Of a DNA stretch of 64,000 bases, positions 10,445-23,400 are shown in pieces. Source of the stretch: Perkinsus chesapeaki (taxonomy: Eukaryota; Perkinsozoa; Perkinsida; Perkinsidae); contig JAAPAO010000048.1 of assembly GCA_013115145.1 (NCBI GenBank), positions 26,979 through 90,978 on the forward strand. Reading direction: 5' to 3'. Within the stretch, counting starts at the first letter, position 1. Every line of letters begins with the position of its first letter. The position numbers and the translations under genes were made by a program. The notes under the pieces were generated by a model. It was not told where the DNA came from. It worked only from the letters and a program-made list of their open reading frames with translations, and did not search any database.

Positions 10445-11537
10445 CGAATCAGTCTAGAAGGTAAGACCTGAAAGGTTCAGCTGTGTGAATAGCCGCGATG
10501 AGTGGCCGCAAGTACAAGGAAGAATTCAACTCAGTCAAAATTGTACATTCAGTGCACGCGTGCAGCTGGGTCACCATGTCACCAAGATTGGGGGGGACAG
10601 TCATCGTTCGTAGTTGTTGTGAAGTATCGGAGGTAGCCGTGAACGAATTGTTAAGGTCCAAGTCGACAGAGGAGGTGCTTCTCGATGCTCAGAGTCCTAG
10701 TCGGCGTTTATTCCCAATCCTCGGGGAACTCAAAGTCTGCTGGTGTAGAGAGGTAGATGGAACGGGTGAATAACCAAGGAAGGGATCCAGTGGATCAGTG
10801 GAATAAAGCCCTTTTGCCAACGGTTTCTTGACCCGTTGGCAGATACTGGTATCTGCCAACATAGTGGTAGGATTCTGAGCATCGAGAACCACCTCCTCTG
10901 CCGACTTGGACCTCAACAGTTCGTTTACGGCTACCTCCGATACTTCACAACAACTACGAACGATGACTGTCCCCCCCAATCTGGGAGACACTCTCCCCCA
11001 CAATTTGGTGACCTGGTGACCCAGCTCCACGCGTGCACTGAATGTACAATTTTGACTGAGTTGAATTTTTCCTTGTACTTGCGGCCACTCATCGCCGCTC
11101 TTCACAAAGCTGAACCTTTCAGGTCTTACCTTCTAGACTGATTCGATGAAGTCATTTCTCTACATCCCTTTTTTGGTCCACTTAGCATGCCCTGCTTTTG
11201 GAAAGATCGTTTACCGTAACTATGAGAAGGGTGACAATTATCCCGATAATCCAGCTGCACTCACGATTCAATGCCAAACTAGAAACGACCCCCTTGCTAT
11301 GTGGCGGTTAACTCGGACAGTGGCCCTAATGTGTGACACAACGTATACGTTTCCTTTGTTCAGTGTGTCTCCGCTTCAGACCGTTATTGGCTTCGTCGTG
11401 GCGACTATAGGTCAGCCACTCTCGAAGGAAGTGGAGAATGCTGTTCGGAGAAAGATGTAAAAGATTCACGTATGTTACTATTAATATGGTATATCAGGAA
11501 GAAGCCCAAGACGAAAGGCATTTTCGGTTTCATACAC
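10052..11537. repeat. Large inverted repeat (arms about 650 bp, spacer about 170 bp)
   Basis: The left arm 10052-10698 and right arm 10869-11537 are reverse complements with high identity, covering the 5' half of GNAT copy B and its upstream region. Both arms carry ACGCGTGCA. The right arm has a short extra piece (GAGACACTCTCCCCCACAA). Divergence begins abruptly at CATACAC on the right. The structure could form a large hairpin. Confidence 0.85.
11146..11537 (+). pseudogene. Truncated inverted copy of GNAT-like gene (copy C)
   Basis: Starts MKSFLYIPFLVHLACPAFGK and is nearly identical to copy B on the other strand. A small deletion in DPPCY fuses frames (DPLAMWRL). Similarity stops after GIFGFIH at 11537, so motifs A and B are absent. 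It is a by-product of the inverted duplication. Confidence 0.75.
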
Positions 11538-11889
11538 AAGGCAATGAGAAATACATGGCCCTCTACAAGTGAAGTTAGGCGGTGTCTTATGGAAAGCTGC
11601 ATAGTTTATTTGAATTTGTTACGCAGCCCAGAAGAATAATCAGTTCTTTTCATCAAGCACTAGCTGATCGTTTTTAATGTTCAGCAGCTGCTTAGTTACC
11701 GATAGCTCGCCATCCTTTTGAAGCCGATCGCATCGTTTAGTTCACCTAACAGTCTAGACTTCGTTTCGTTGATAGTAAATCTATTAAATCTGGTACTAAA
11801 AGGAACTCAATAAGTCATTCAATTTAGAGAGTGTCTGATGGAATTGAGCAGTGTAAATCGTGGTTAATAGTTGATAGTTTAATAGTTCA

Positions 11890-12385
11890 ATCAGTCAATT
11901 CACGTACCGGACTATTCCCTAACGTAATGTATTCACTCATAACGCAAAGAATGGTTAAATAACAAGAGATATGAAAAGACGATAAGTAGCGATGACCTTA
12001 TGAAAGATAGTGACTGACAATTCGAAAGAAAGTCCATCGAACCATCAATTGGAATTTGATGGAACAGACGATTATTCTATGAGGCTTGGTTGCCGTTACA
12101 AACCGGCGTGCAGCTCCTCGTAAGGTGGTCAGGTAGTGTCGACTTCACTTATACAAGGCCATGTATATCTCACTGCCCTCTCCTGCAAAAACACCAAGTC
12201 AATCTACGAGTGTTACCCTCGAGAACATCCTTCTCTAGCTTACTGAGGACTTCAATGAAACCCAATCTCTTATATAGCTTGATGGCGCCCGTGTTAGTGT
12301 GTTCAACATGCAAGACCATAGCAAGGAAGTCGGGAGTTCTGTTGCCCTGAAGGATCGCCAGAAAAAAACAATCGCTCTTACTCAC
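11890..12385. repeat. Direct repeat, copy 2 (3' ends of GNAT copies)
   Basis: Partner of 9295-9765, covering downstream sequence and the C-terminal exon of GNAT copy D. Confidence 0.75.
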
Positions 12386-13008
12386 CCCACTGCCAAAAAG
12401 TTCTCGCAGAAAAGAACTCAGTGAAGGTTACTCCTTCACTATGAAACGCAGATGCCTGTTGTTCTTACCAAATCAATAATATATATTTCAGAAGATTGGT
12501 ACCAATACCTTTACCTTGACTCTCGCTAGCAACGGCAACATAAATAGCAGCAGTCTCATGAACGGAAACCCACTCCGCCTCCACCTGGTGTATGAATCCG
12601 AAGATGCCTTTCGTCTTTGACTTCTTCCTGATATACCATATTAATATTAATCTATATTGTTAAATAAGCTAAGTGCATCTCGTACATCTTTGTCCGAACA
12701 GCTTTCTCCAGTTCCTTCAAAAGTGGCTGATCTATAGTCGCGGCAATGAAGCCAACAACGGTCTGAAGAAATGCCCGTTGTAGAGAAGGCTGGGCGTTAG
12801 CATACAGTCAGGCTGGTGGACGCCACGTAACAAGGGGGATCTCTCCTATTTTGACATAGAATTCTGAGCACAGATGGATTCTCGGCGAAGTTGTCACCCT
12901 TGTGATAGTCCCTGTAGACGATTCCCTTCCCCAAGGAAAAGCATGTCAGATAGATTAATAGGGATGTATAGATTAACGATCTCATGGGTAAGTCCACAAA
13001 GCGTAAGG
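12170..13008 (-). pseudogene. GNAT acetyltransferase-like gene with signal peptide, copy D
   Basis: MRSLIYTSLLIYLTCFSLGK is the likely leader, then IVYRDYHKGDNFAENPSVL and DPPCYVA. Later parts encode YVAVASESQGKGIGTNLL (motif A) and NTGAIKLYKRLGFIEVLSKL (motif B). A two-base gain in the run after motif A puts the donor in a different phase from copy B, so this copy also looks frameshifted. The start was placed at the Met opening the hydrophobic leader; the frame stays open further upstream to 13219. Confidence 0.6.
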
Positions 13009-13219
13009 CTGCATGAGGTAGAAGTCCTCTGGTTTCCATGGCTCCTACTACGAGCCAGCGACTGATAGCTAAACTAAGCTGTAAGCTATCCAAAAGCTTT
13101 TCAGTAGACATAACATGAGCATACCAATCATGCTCCTTCTTAAATATTTCACACGTTGGAGCGATCATTCTCAAACGTCGTGAGGCTTCTTCACTCCGCC
13201 TTCCGGTATAGTGAAGCAC

Positions 13220-14069
13220 GTTGATGATGATAATAATCCCACGTCGATCTGACCGGGAATACCAATTTTGACTTCATCGTGTGCTGCGCGCATTAGATTG
13301 CTGTTTGAAGCCTTCTAGTTGTAAATGTATCCTGGCGGAATTCCTAGCGGCTGTGGTGTAAGACAAGCGGTTAGTAATTGAACCTCGGCACGGTCACTGT
13401 ATCAACAGGAAGGAGTAGTCCTTTCAACTACACGCACCGCAGTTCGGCGGCGCCGACACGTAAAGGGAGCTAAAAGAGAGGAGCCTCGCGAGGGTTTATG
13501 TGACTCATTATTCGGGGCAACTCGTCATGATACGGCGTTTCAGTAGTTTTCGTCTTGTTTATAGCAGATGGTCTGGAGTTCCGTCAGCTTTGTTGCAGTT
13601 ATCCACATTCAAGTGGCAGGTGCTCAGTTGCTCAACAGTAGTGGGCGGCGGGACATTCTAGTAGGGGCAGAAGCATCCGTGCGATGGTGCTCCGTCCCTT
13701 CTCAGATGTCGCATTTCCAGAGAAATGCCTGAAGAGCAACTGGGCGGGATGGGTGGGCAAACGCTTTTCTGCCACTAGACCGGGGGTGTAGGTGATATAC
13801 TGGCGCTGACGACGTCGTAGACTGCGCGAGGAAAATTGCGCTGAGCTATGTTTTGGTTGCACGCATGCTCTGATCTTCCCTCCGCGCGCGACATTTGACA
13901 TGATCCTTGTCTTGCAACTTTAGTATCTGCATGCGCGGCACGACGTTAACGATGACGACAATGAACATTATGTCCGTTAGACCAATAGATTGTATGATAA
14001 ATTGACAGATTCCACTTGCTTCACTCGACAACTTGGCTCAACAAAGAGAATGCATAATTAGTAATTAAG
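13220..14069. other. Intergenic, nothing recognised
   Basis: Between GNAT copy D and the 3' end of DNA ligase I. Only short incidental open frames were seen, and no repeat or RNA gene. Confidence 0.5.
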
Positions 14070-17000
14070 TTATTCATTCATATTTCCTCCTTTAGCGAAC
14101 TGTTGTTCATACATTTGCAGTAGCTGAAGAAACAACGATTCCAACCCTAGTCGAGCACCACGTTGAGCAAACCTGTTCGCTCGAAGTAGCATCTTCTGGA
14201 TTTTTGTCATCCCTTATTCTGATGAAGCGTGGGAAGCGTAAGCCTATACCTTTACCACCAGCACTATCAATCAGATTGCACGCTGACAAAAGTTAACTAA
14301 TCGCAGGTGAACAGTAAAGCTCACCTCCAGTGTGAACCGGACTGATACTTAAATCAGCACATTGGATTTCCCAAACCTGATCGATACAAGTTATCCGCGA
14401 AAGATTCTCGAGAGGTTACTTGTGTGGCATCCAGCCAGACATCAGGTGTCATCTTATCGGCTACAACATAGTCAGCTCGTTTACGCGGGATCACCTAAAG
14501 CTGCAATAAAAGTCCAGAAACTCGAAAAATACTAAACCGGAATCGATTGACGGCAGAGGCTTACATTCTCCTTATGATGATCATAATGCTTATCGAGGAA
14601 CTCGTCGGTGAACCCCGTGGCGACTTTACAGCAACTTTGATATTCTCCCTCATTAGCATCGTATACGGCCAACAGATATGTACCATACACGCCGGTGCGC
14701 TGATGATGACATAAGACATTATCTTCCGTCAGAGGTCGAGCAAGCTACCTTTCCTTTGCCATAAAATGCGCCAATCGGCACCAAGTCCAATGAGTCTGCC
14801 ATACCAGTGAGATAATCCTTCTTTAACTTCAACCAGTTGAGAGATCTCTTCGACGGTTCATAAGTAGCGTGGTCGATTAACGTCTTCAACATGAGGCCTG
14901 TCCGAGTACGTGTGGCCCCATCCTCCCCGATCCCTCACCTTCACAGGATGCCTCAACACTCTCAGTGAAGAATAATTGTATCTCTTCTTCAGAATCCATA
15001 TCACGAGCTGTGGCAAATTGGATTCTGTCATCAACTTCCTTCAGTCGAGTTCTTAAAATCTAAAGGAGTAATATCATCAAAGATTGAATGGACAAAAAAG
15101 GTCCACAACTGATTTTGACTTGTATAGTCAAAGTTCTCCATTTCACACCGCGCTGATATATTTCGGGATATTCCACACTAAAAACCTTTGCAAACCATTT
15201 CCGGTGTAGTTAGGATTTATAACGATGCATTACTTGCACCTACTGGACAGGACAAACACTAGTGGATACCCTCTTAGAGGCCCATGTCGACTTTAGAAGT
15301 GAAAAATATTTTTTCCACAGTATCAAGCAACAAGCACCAATAATTTCCGATCAGATCTTTCTTCGTTTTTGAAACACAGCGATGGTCCCTAGTTGCCTCG
15401 GGTGGGCGTCTATTTCAATTCTCACGGATGCGCCACTCACAGTTCGTCGAGTATCCAGATTCTTCGTTATTAAAGATTCGTCATCCAAATAGATTAGATC
15501 AAACGGAAACAGACATACTTGCACCTGACACTTCCAAATCTTGCTAATCTTGCATTTCCTCAACGCCTCACCTTAATATCAGATATATCAACATTTTTCC
15601 TGGGTCTTGATGACAGCATTTGGAATGGTAAAACTTTATGTTTTTCCCTATCAAATGCCACCGCCTCTGCATCAATAATCATATTATTGATCGGCTAACA
15701 ATAACTTAACAACAGCTCATAGAGCTACTAGACAATCTCACCTTATCAACTGTTGACAACATAACTTCAATCGCATCGATTACATCTGGATACCTGCAAA
15801 CTTAACAATGAATACAAATTAGATTCCCCCCCGAGTTCTCTCCGAGCCGTACATCTTGGCTCTAGACGAGTATGGTGAGTTAAGGTGCACGAACTAATGG
15901 TTGGAGTTAATCGTTATGAGTTGTTACTTTTCTGTAAGATCTTCACTATTTCTGCTATACACTTTGATGACCCTTTTCCCTTTATCATTCATCCACATAT
16001 GAACTTGAGCACGTTCACCATCGTACCTAATTCAGGCACGTCAAGCTCCGAATTATTTGCAGATGCTTCCAACAACCCCGAGTCAAACTCTGCCCATTTA
16101 TGCCCCTCATTTGAAAATATACATTTTTGTATTCCCTAAATCTGAACTATACCATTTAAAAGCATGTTGAATTTTCATTCTCATTTTTTTATTAAAATGA
16201 CTATGAGACTTCCATTTACTTGTATTCTGCAGTGAACTTGATATCCTTAAAGCGATCGAGGACCTGCTTAAGCCATAAAGATACCAAATAGGTTAACAAA
16301 CACGCACCTCTGTGATGGATTTAGTTGGCTTAGCAAGCATTGGCTTTACTGGAATGCCTGGGGTTACAGTGCAAACCTAAAGACAATAAAAGTACCGCAA
16401 TCTTCAGGCCAAAGTTCCGACTTGGAAAATAGAAGATGAATTTGATATAACCAATGCTAGAAAACAATGGCCAAATGATTCCCCTTCAATATGAAGGAAG
16501 ATTCTTTCAAGAAGACCCTCTCATCTCACTTGAGCAAGCTTCTCAGCATCAGCGCCCGATAAAAGGCATTCAACCAACTTGTCGTAACTTGGCACCTCAC
16601 AAAACGCCTGAGAGAATATTTCTTGCATTTTTCCACCTTTACATTTCCTAACCTGTTTTGTAGCAGCTTCCAACTCCATCATCTGTAAAGCAATCTTCTC
16701 ATTGCTCGGAGACGGTTTTTCTAAAATCGCAGAATTTTCCGACAACGAGGACCAAGACGCCCTGCCCCTGCAACCGTGTCGGGAATTGCCTTTCTCATTT
16801 GTACGGAATTACCCCACAATTCGCACCGGCTGCATAAATCAACCAAAATTTTATGTGAAACGCATCTAAGCGATAGTCGCATTTTTCACACTAGTAGTGT
16901 CGCATTACGATGAAATATTCCTCAGAAAGATGAAATTTTTTACCTTATTGCAGAAGATGCTACCTTTTCTAATATCAGGAATACATTCTTTATCCTTTCC

Positions 17001-19368
17001 TTCAGCTGGTTTTGTAAGAACAAATGCATAGGCTAAGGCTTGAAGTATAGTAGCTGACAGGATTCCCACTCGAAGACGCCCCTGAATTAACTGTTTATGT
17101 ATCTTACCACCTTCAAGCTAAGATACTCACCTGTAGAGTCCTAACAATATATTTAGCTTCCTCTCCTTTAGCAGCCACCAAGCATTTCGTGATGATATCT
17201 TTTCGAAGCTTCTGTGAATCCTGCAATAAATTGTATCTTAAGATTCTCCATAGTGCGCAAAGATACCTTTCCTTTAGCCTGACTCATCACAAGTAATTCC
17301 TTATATAATTTACTTATCGTCAAAGGCGGTGGAGCGAAGAGCATCGGTTGGTTCACACGAGACAACAAAGCGGCTTCACCAAGATCCTGAAAAAATAAAA
17401 AAATAAAAAAATGCGAACAAAAGTTTCCGGAAAAAATTTTCCTCTCAGTTTTCCTAAAGATTAAATCTCTACATCAAAATTAGTTCCTCCTTCTGATTTC
17501 CGCGAGAAAATATTTTCCCACTCGTTTGCGGTATTGGCCCTGCGGTTTAATTCGATAGCGTCGTATTTAGCGGATTACACCAATCTACTTATATCTCTTC
17601 GGTAACTTACCGCTGCATTGCCATTGCTTATATCAGCTGTAATATGCTTCTCTGATCTACCATATACTTGAGCCATCGCTTTTAATATAACATGATCACC
17701 AACACCAACCTGATGAACAACAAATAAAAGGATATACAGTAACCTTATAAAATCGAAGCTTATTAAATTAATAAATATTTTCTGCTCTTTATTATTCTAA
17801 GTTTGAGGAGCAAGAATGAGTTCTCCACAATATAGCATTTACGTACTACAAGGAAGTCGTGCTTTTTTATGAAGCTATTTACGAAATAATGCGGTTCAAA
17901 GTGGTGAATGATGAATCTATAAAGTAGGCAAGAAGTGGGATACGAAAAATGTCAAAATATAACCAATACTAAAAACGTAACTAATTTTTTCACAGCGAAA
18001 AATTTCCTTCAGTATCTTCCCCTGTGACACTAATTCCTTTCTGACACCTCTAGCTGTCTTTACCTCAACATTCTCATAATCCGGCCGCAGTTTATTAATT
18101 AATAAATATACCGCATAAATAAGCTCGGATGGATTATAATAAATGATAACACGGAATAGGTTAGACAATATCACCTAGCACAAAAATCAAGAAATCAAAC
18201 AATTTCGCGGCGCGCGGTCAACCTTACTAGAACCTTTTTCTTCGACCCTTGTCCAGAGTTCTTCAAATCTTCTATCTTCTGCAATGCCAATGCGAGTAGC
18301 GAGTAGGGCAGGTTTTTGCCAGGTGTGAGCTGGAATGATAAAAAATACCTCCGCTGGGGTTCGAACCCGCGCGATCAAAGGCTTACTTTTATTTGACTGA
18401 ACTTTGAAGGGTCAAAAGCAGGCGAAGTGATGTCGCTGATTGCCGTCGGATTCTTTGCTGAAAATTTTTGGGAAAAATCATTTTTTCCAATTTTCCTTCT
18501 TACCGGCCGACGCTGGAACTTTCCAGATAGACAGAGGACCTGTGAAAAATTTCCGAAAAATATTTTTTCCCCGAACTCACCAGTTCCCTTGGCGACCTGA
18601 GCGAGTTTTTCAGCGTCGGTTTTACCGGGCTGCTTCAAGGCTTCTGATAACGGCATGGCACTGAAAATCCAAAGATTGGAAAATTTATGCCGCTGCGCGG
18701 AAAAATAGACGATAATACTGCACAAGACGAGAAAAGAAAAGTGACATATTTTTCTGGTAGAGAAAATGAACCTCCAACTTCCACGGAAAAGTATCTTCCC
18801 ATCGCGAAAAGCTTCGTGTGAATCGCAAGGCTCACTCAATGTCATCGTCATCTTCATAGTCATCCTCAACTTCTTCATCATCCGAATTTTTACCATCATC
18901 GACGACCGTCTGAGAAAATGCGACAAATAAATTGATATTTAGTCGATACAAAAACGTATTGTTTTTCCCCTTCTTAGCGATTGAGAACTCAGTAAACGAA
19001 TCTTCCTAATCAGCTTTCTCCGCGGAGAGAGATCTTGGACAATACGACACAGTAAATCGGTATTGTGCAGGACTTCCAAAGTTCAACACCAAGTCTATTG
19101 ATGTTCGAAATTTCAACCATTCTCTCAAAAAAATGCACCAGCTCACATCAGCGGGCACATCCTTCACATCTTGCTCATCTTGCATTTCCTTAACGCCATT
19201 ATCATCGTCGATCTTCCGTTTTTTCTCCACGGGCATATTATCCTCAGCAGTTTTATTTGGTGAGTGTGCAGCACTTCGTTTAGCTCCCCCCATCATCATA
19301 GCAAATGCATTAACAGCCGGTCCACATGACATATTTTCTTTCGATGACGAGGATGATGATGAAGACAT
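14070..19368 (-). CDS. LIG1: ATP-dependent DNA ligase I, many exons
   Basis: Read on the minus strand, exon pieces follow eukaryotic LIG1 in order. A Ser-rich N-terminus (19368) has a KKRK nuclear signal. The DNA-binding domain includes [19 protein letters not shown] (about 18329-18280), [19 protein letters not shown] (about 18130), [19 protein letters not shown] (about 17690) and [14 protein letters not shown] (about 17330). Motif I EYK|YDGERAQ is at 16220/16026, motif III is [13 protein letters not shown], then come [13 protein letters not shown] and [10 protein letters not shown]. Motif IV is CEGL|MLKTL (about 14930) and motif [12 protein letters not shown] (about 14830). The C-terminal OB fold has [17 protein letters not shown] and [20 protein letters not shown], and the gene ends [17 protein letters not shown]. 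It seals nicks in replication and repair. The catalytic core looks intact. Confidence 0.93.
16027..16219 (-). other. Intron splitting the catalytic lysine codon of DNA ligase
   Basis: 193-nt GT-AG intron placed AA|G within the Lys of K-Y-D-G, the residue that takes AMP in ATP-dependent ligases. No introner core was seen in it. Confidence 0.75.
18330..18386 (-). repeat. Intron with tRNA T-arm-like sequence (family V), in DNA ligase I
   Basis: 57-nt GT-AG intron on the minus strand between [10 protein letters not shown] and LTPGKNLPY. It contains GCGCGGGTTCGAACCCCAGC, a strong T-arm/B-box match, but it is too short and lacks D and anticodon arms, so it is not a tRNA gene. Confidence 0.65.
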
Positions 19369-19976
19369 GAAGGCAATCGAATGAACACTATGTCATCGAT
19401 AAAGAAAAGAAATTCCAGAGACATTTCGCAGGAAAAAACGTTCATTTCATTTCCTACGCCACTAGCAAGTCTGACAGGCGAGAGAGAGAAGAAGATTTTT
19501 GAGCAGTTTTTGACGTCCGTGAAACCCGCTACTCCTGTTGAATTCGTTTGTACGTTAGTCAAAATGTCGACTGACACATTCGGGGGTTCGGTTGGAATTA
19601 TCTGAACTGTGGGAAGTATTGAGATGATAGTAATAGTAATAACAGCTACTGGAGGTTAGCTCATCATCTGCTACATCAATGATAATAAAGTATTAAAAAC
19701 ATACGCAACAATAATCCATTCTACCATCAATAATAAATTTCGAAATCGAATAGTAACGATTTTTCCCCCGAGTGTCTTGAAATTCCGAGACCACTAGGAA
19801 TGCATTCCTCCCTTCCTTCCGAACATATCTTTCGCACTAGGAAGGTTTCCGTCCCTATCCACACCCGATGTCTTCGCCTAATTACTTCACTAAATCAACA
19901 CCGTTAAGTTAATAACAACAACAAAAAGGATCATGAACGTGTTGACAAAAATGAGTAACTGAGCCTCAAGGCTATA

Positions 19977-19995
19977 ATTTTGTGGCGCAGTGACA
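19977..19995 (+). repeat. Family II core, intergenic
   Basis: TTTTGTGGCGCAGTGACAAT lies between the divergent DNA ligase start (19368) and the HAD gene 3' end, outside any intron I can define. Confidence 0.5.
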
Positions 19996-20448
19996 ATAAT
20001 ATTATAAAATCAACATCATCAAGCCCGACCATTTACTGGCGGTAGGTTCTCCGGTCGGCAAATGAAGTCGTGCAATCGCAGGAGGCACTGAAAAAGAATA
20101 ACACTCCAAATGGATGGAAATAAAAACGTCGCCGAGAATGGCAAAACATTACCAAAAGTTCGACTGTTTCAATACCAACTTTTACTCACAACCCGAGATT
20201 GCAATGCTTTCCTACTTAGGAGAAGAAATGAAGAATTTCTTCCAGAAGCCACTTAACAGTTTATTATTCGACCATCAGCAAACGTCTCTCATTTGTTGTT
20301 CCGTAAAATATCCTCATCCATAGGTATGTTATAATACTGTGATGCGATAAACTATCTAAATTCTCCTTCCCCCAAACTTTTGTCTCCTTGCCGATATATG
20401 CAGTCGCTCCAACACTGCAGGAACTTCCGAGAGAATAGTCATCATTTC

Positions 20449-23400
20449 TCACAAGCGAGCATCGACGCTCCGAAAATTTTCAACAAAAAATAAATTTTCC
20501 GGGAAAATCGAATCCTTTACCTCCTGGTTGTCTTCAATATCCAAATCAAAATCTCCATCATGAGCCAGCATATAGGGAATCCAGGCCGATAAAATTTCTA
20601 GCTGCGGAATCAACTGAGTGATGCTGGGATCTGATGATACCAATAATCGATCAACTGGGCGAGCGCTAAATCCACGTACGACTTATCATCTTCATTGTTT
20701 TTTTCCGGCAAATTTTTGAAAAATTCTGGTCGTAATTTCTGTCGGCGATAACTTCTTGAAGAGCTCGACGTTCAAAAACAGAATCACCGATTGACAACAC
20801 GTTCTTCCAGCTTTGCATCTCGTATCTGAAAAGATATCTTTGAGGTTAAGATGCGAAAAGATATTCTTTACCGTGAGTAAAACAACTTCAGTTGCTTCTT
20901 CATGGCAACTTCTTTCATGTACGCCGGAACACAAAGCTGAAAAAGTGGAAAAATAATTCAGCGGAAATTTCCAGGGGGAAATTTGAGGAAAATTTTTCAG
21001 TGATTGAATTTCCCATCTCAAAATTTCAGAAATTTTGGGAGTGTTTTTAGCTCAGAACGCTTGGAAGAATCTCGGCTTGTAATGACTAATAAGAGGTTGA
21101 TCAAGTCTACTTGGAACGACTCCCGGCGTTGTCAGATTCTTCAGAGTGCGATAAGATACTCGAGCAGGCTACCAGCCCGGCGCCAGTCCAAACCCCACCA
21201 GCCTAGCGCACTTTATAGGTTGTTCGATAAATCATAGTTAGATTCATCCGTAATGATTGAGAATGTTTTGCACTATACCGCCAACATATATTTCAACTTG
21301 TTCTCCACCTGCTTGCCCCCCCCCTCACCCCAGCCTTTCGAGCTCGTCTTTGCTCTTCAGGTGATACAGTCTCCTTGGCATAGATGACAGGAATCTTCAA
21401 CCGCTCTATCACTGGACCAAGCTCAGGCATGAAATTTTCTGACAATTTTTTTGGGACAAACTGCACAATTTAGTCTTACGTATCGAGATGGTAACCCAGG
21501 GAGCCGTTGCTAATGTTACGATGACCACATGACTGATTGCTGAGGCATTCTCCAGCAAACGTATCGCCATCTCACTGCACTTCGCCAGTGGCCTTCGGTA
21601 CCTTAAATCCAAGGTGAGACTCATTAAGGAGTGTGGTAATGTACTGCATGTGTCAAAATACATACTAAAGCCATGAAGTCATACGATACGTAATATGAGC
21701 AAAATGATACCGAATTGACCACTACTAAGTAGGCACTATTTCCCTGTGGACTTACGAATAAGAAAATATGATACGAAAAGTCATTATTTATTTTAAACTA
21801 GTGCACATCAGAAAAGGTAGGAATCGTCTAGTGCTTTGAGAATGCAGGAGGCAATGATACGAGGTTGATGAGAAAAAAGCATGGCGAAGGGGGAGGGGAA
21901 CAGTCAACGATTAAAAATGTTCTCACTGTGGTGACCAGGGTATGCGCACTTTCTGTGAGTAAAAGCTATGCTCATTGAACATAACTTGTTTGTATATATT
22001 ATTACTGGGCTTTATTCGGACATCTTTCATTCCATTTCAAAGTTGGATATGAAAACTTAATCCATGCTGTTGGAAATAGAGTGTCATCCCAATCAAGAAT
22101 AGTCACCGATTGACTTGGCAAATGCCATTCTAGACCTGATTATGATCATGAGCGCAACAAACACCATTCGTCACTGCGCCACAAAATTGTCCCTTATTAT
22201 TATTACAACTATTGAAGCTGACGCCGCTACTGTGTGGCATGTCCATCGAGCTTCTTTTAGACTGAAAAAGTGGAAAGTTGCAAAGCAGGTGTAAAATCGA
22301 CATCATCGTATACGTATCGAACTATCATAAGGACAGACATGCTAGACCGTTAAACCGTGCTAGTATTCTCTACATAGTCGCAAGCAGCAGCAGCAGCCAC
22401 GGTCAAGAAGAGGGATTCACTAAGCCTCCCCAACTAAGCAGTGGTGGCCTCCTTCGATTATTTTACTATTAATTTCCAGCCCAAATATTATTTCTTCCAT
22501 CATCAATTTTTCTATCATCTATCGCCTCACCTGCGAATTGGAACTTTCGCTTTCATCACTTCCATTTGGTTTCTGCCCCATCGGATTCAACACAATAATG
22601 TTCGCTAAAATAACCCCACTGCGGTTCGAACTCGCCTCCGTCGTCTCATTACAATTCGGCACTATGCCCTCCCCTACTCCGCCATTTTCACTCGATGAAG
22701 ACGACGACGCTTCGCTTTTATTGCTGACACTCTTTTCTAAGGACACCCCAGGAGGAAGCAATTGTTGCCCGAAACTGGGGCGAGGTGACAGTATGACTTT
22801 CTGCATCATCGGTATCTAAATCGATCATCTGATCGATTTCAATCGACCAGCTAACTACCTCAGATAAAGACACATTAAACTGCTTTCCAAGATCAGAGCA
22901 ACTGTTTGCCATACTTTCGAGTGCATCCCCTTCCCCTTTATTATTCTCTATACAGGATGCTCGCCTAGCCGAACCATCACTCATAACAGCCCATGGCTCC
23001 AAGTTGGCCGAGTTGCTCTTATTCGACGAAGAATTCTTTAAAGCCTTCATTGCGTCGGCTCTGAAAATGAAAAGGGCATATATCGAAATCACCATCTACC
23101 ATCGATCACCAATTTTCAACAAAGCGATGCCAAAGAAGTGAAGATATAGTAATATAAAATAATAATTAATAAATTTAATATAAAATCAATAACAGATATT
23201 TGATGATAACATATGAAATTCATGTCACTAAAAACATAAAAACATGGGTAGAGAGGAATAGTATTTTTCCCTTCCTTTACCGAATATCTATCGAATTCAG
23301 CCCCCCTAAATTCCCCTGTTCCCGTCTATGTTAGGCAACCTCCTCATTTGGGAGCTGCTGCAGCGGCACACTCGGCATTCCAGAGTAGAGTAATCATGCC

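Noticed and set aside
17318-17333. Near-match to core I (CTTCGCTCCACCGCC, minus strand) inside DNA ligase I
   Set aside because: It lies in an exon and encodes LFAPPPL, which matches the conserved PPPLTIS segment of DNA ligase I. The similarity to the introner core is chance.
18340-18386. tRNA gene in DNA ligase intron
   Set aside because: Only a T-arm is present. No D arm, anticodon stem or acceptor pairing fits within the 57-nt intron.
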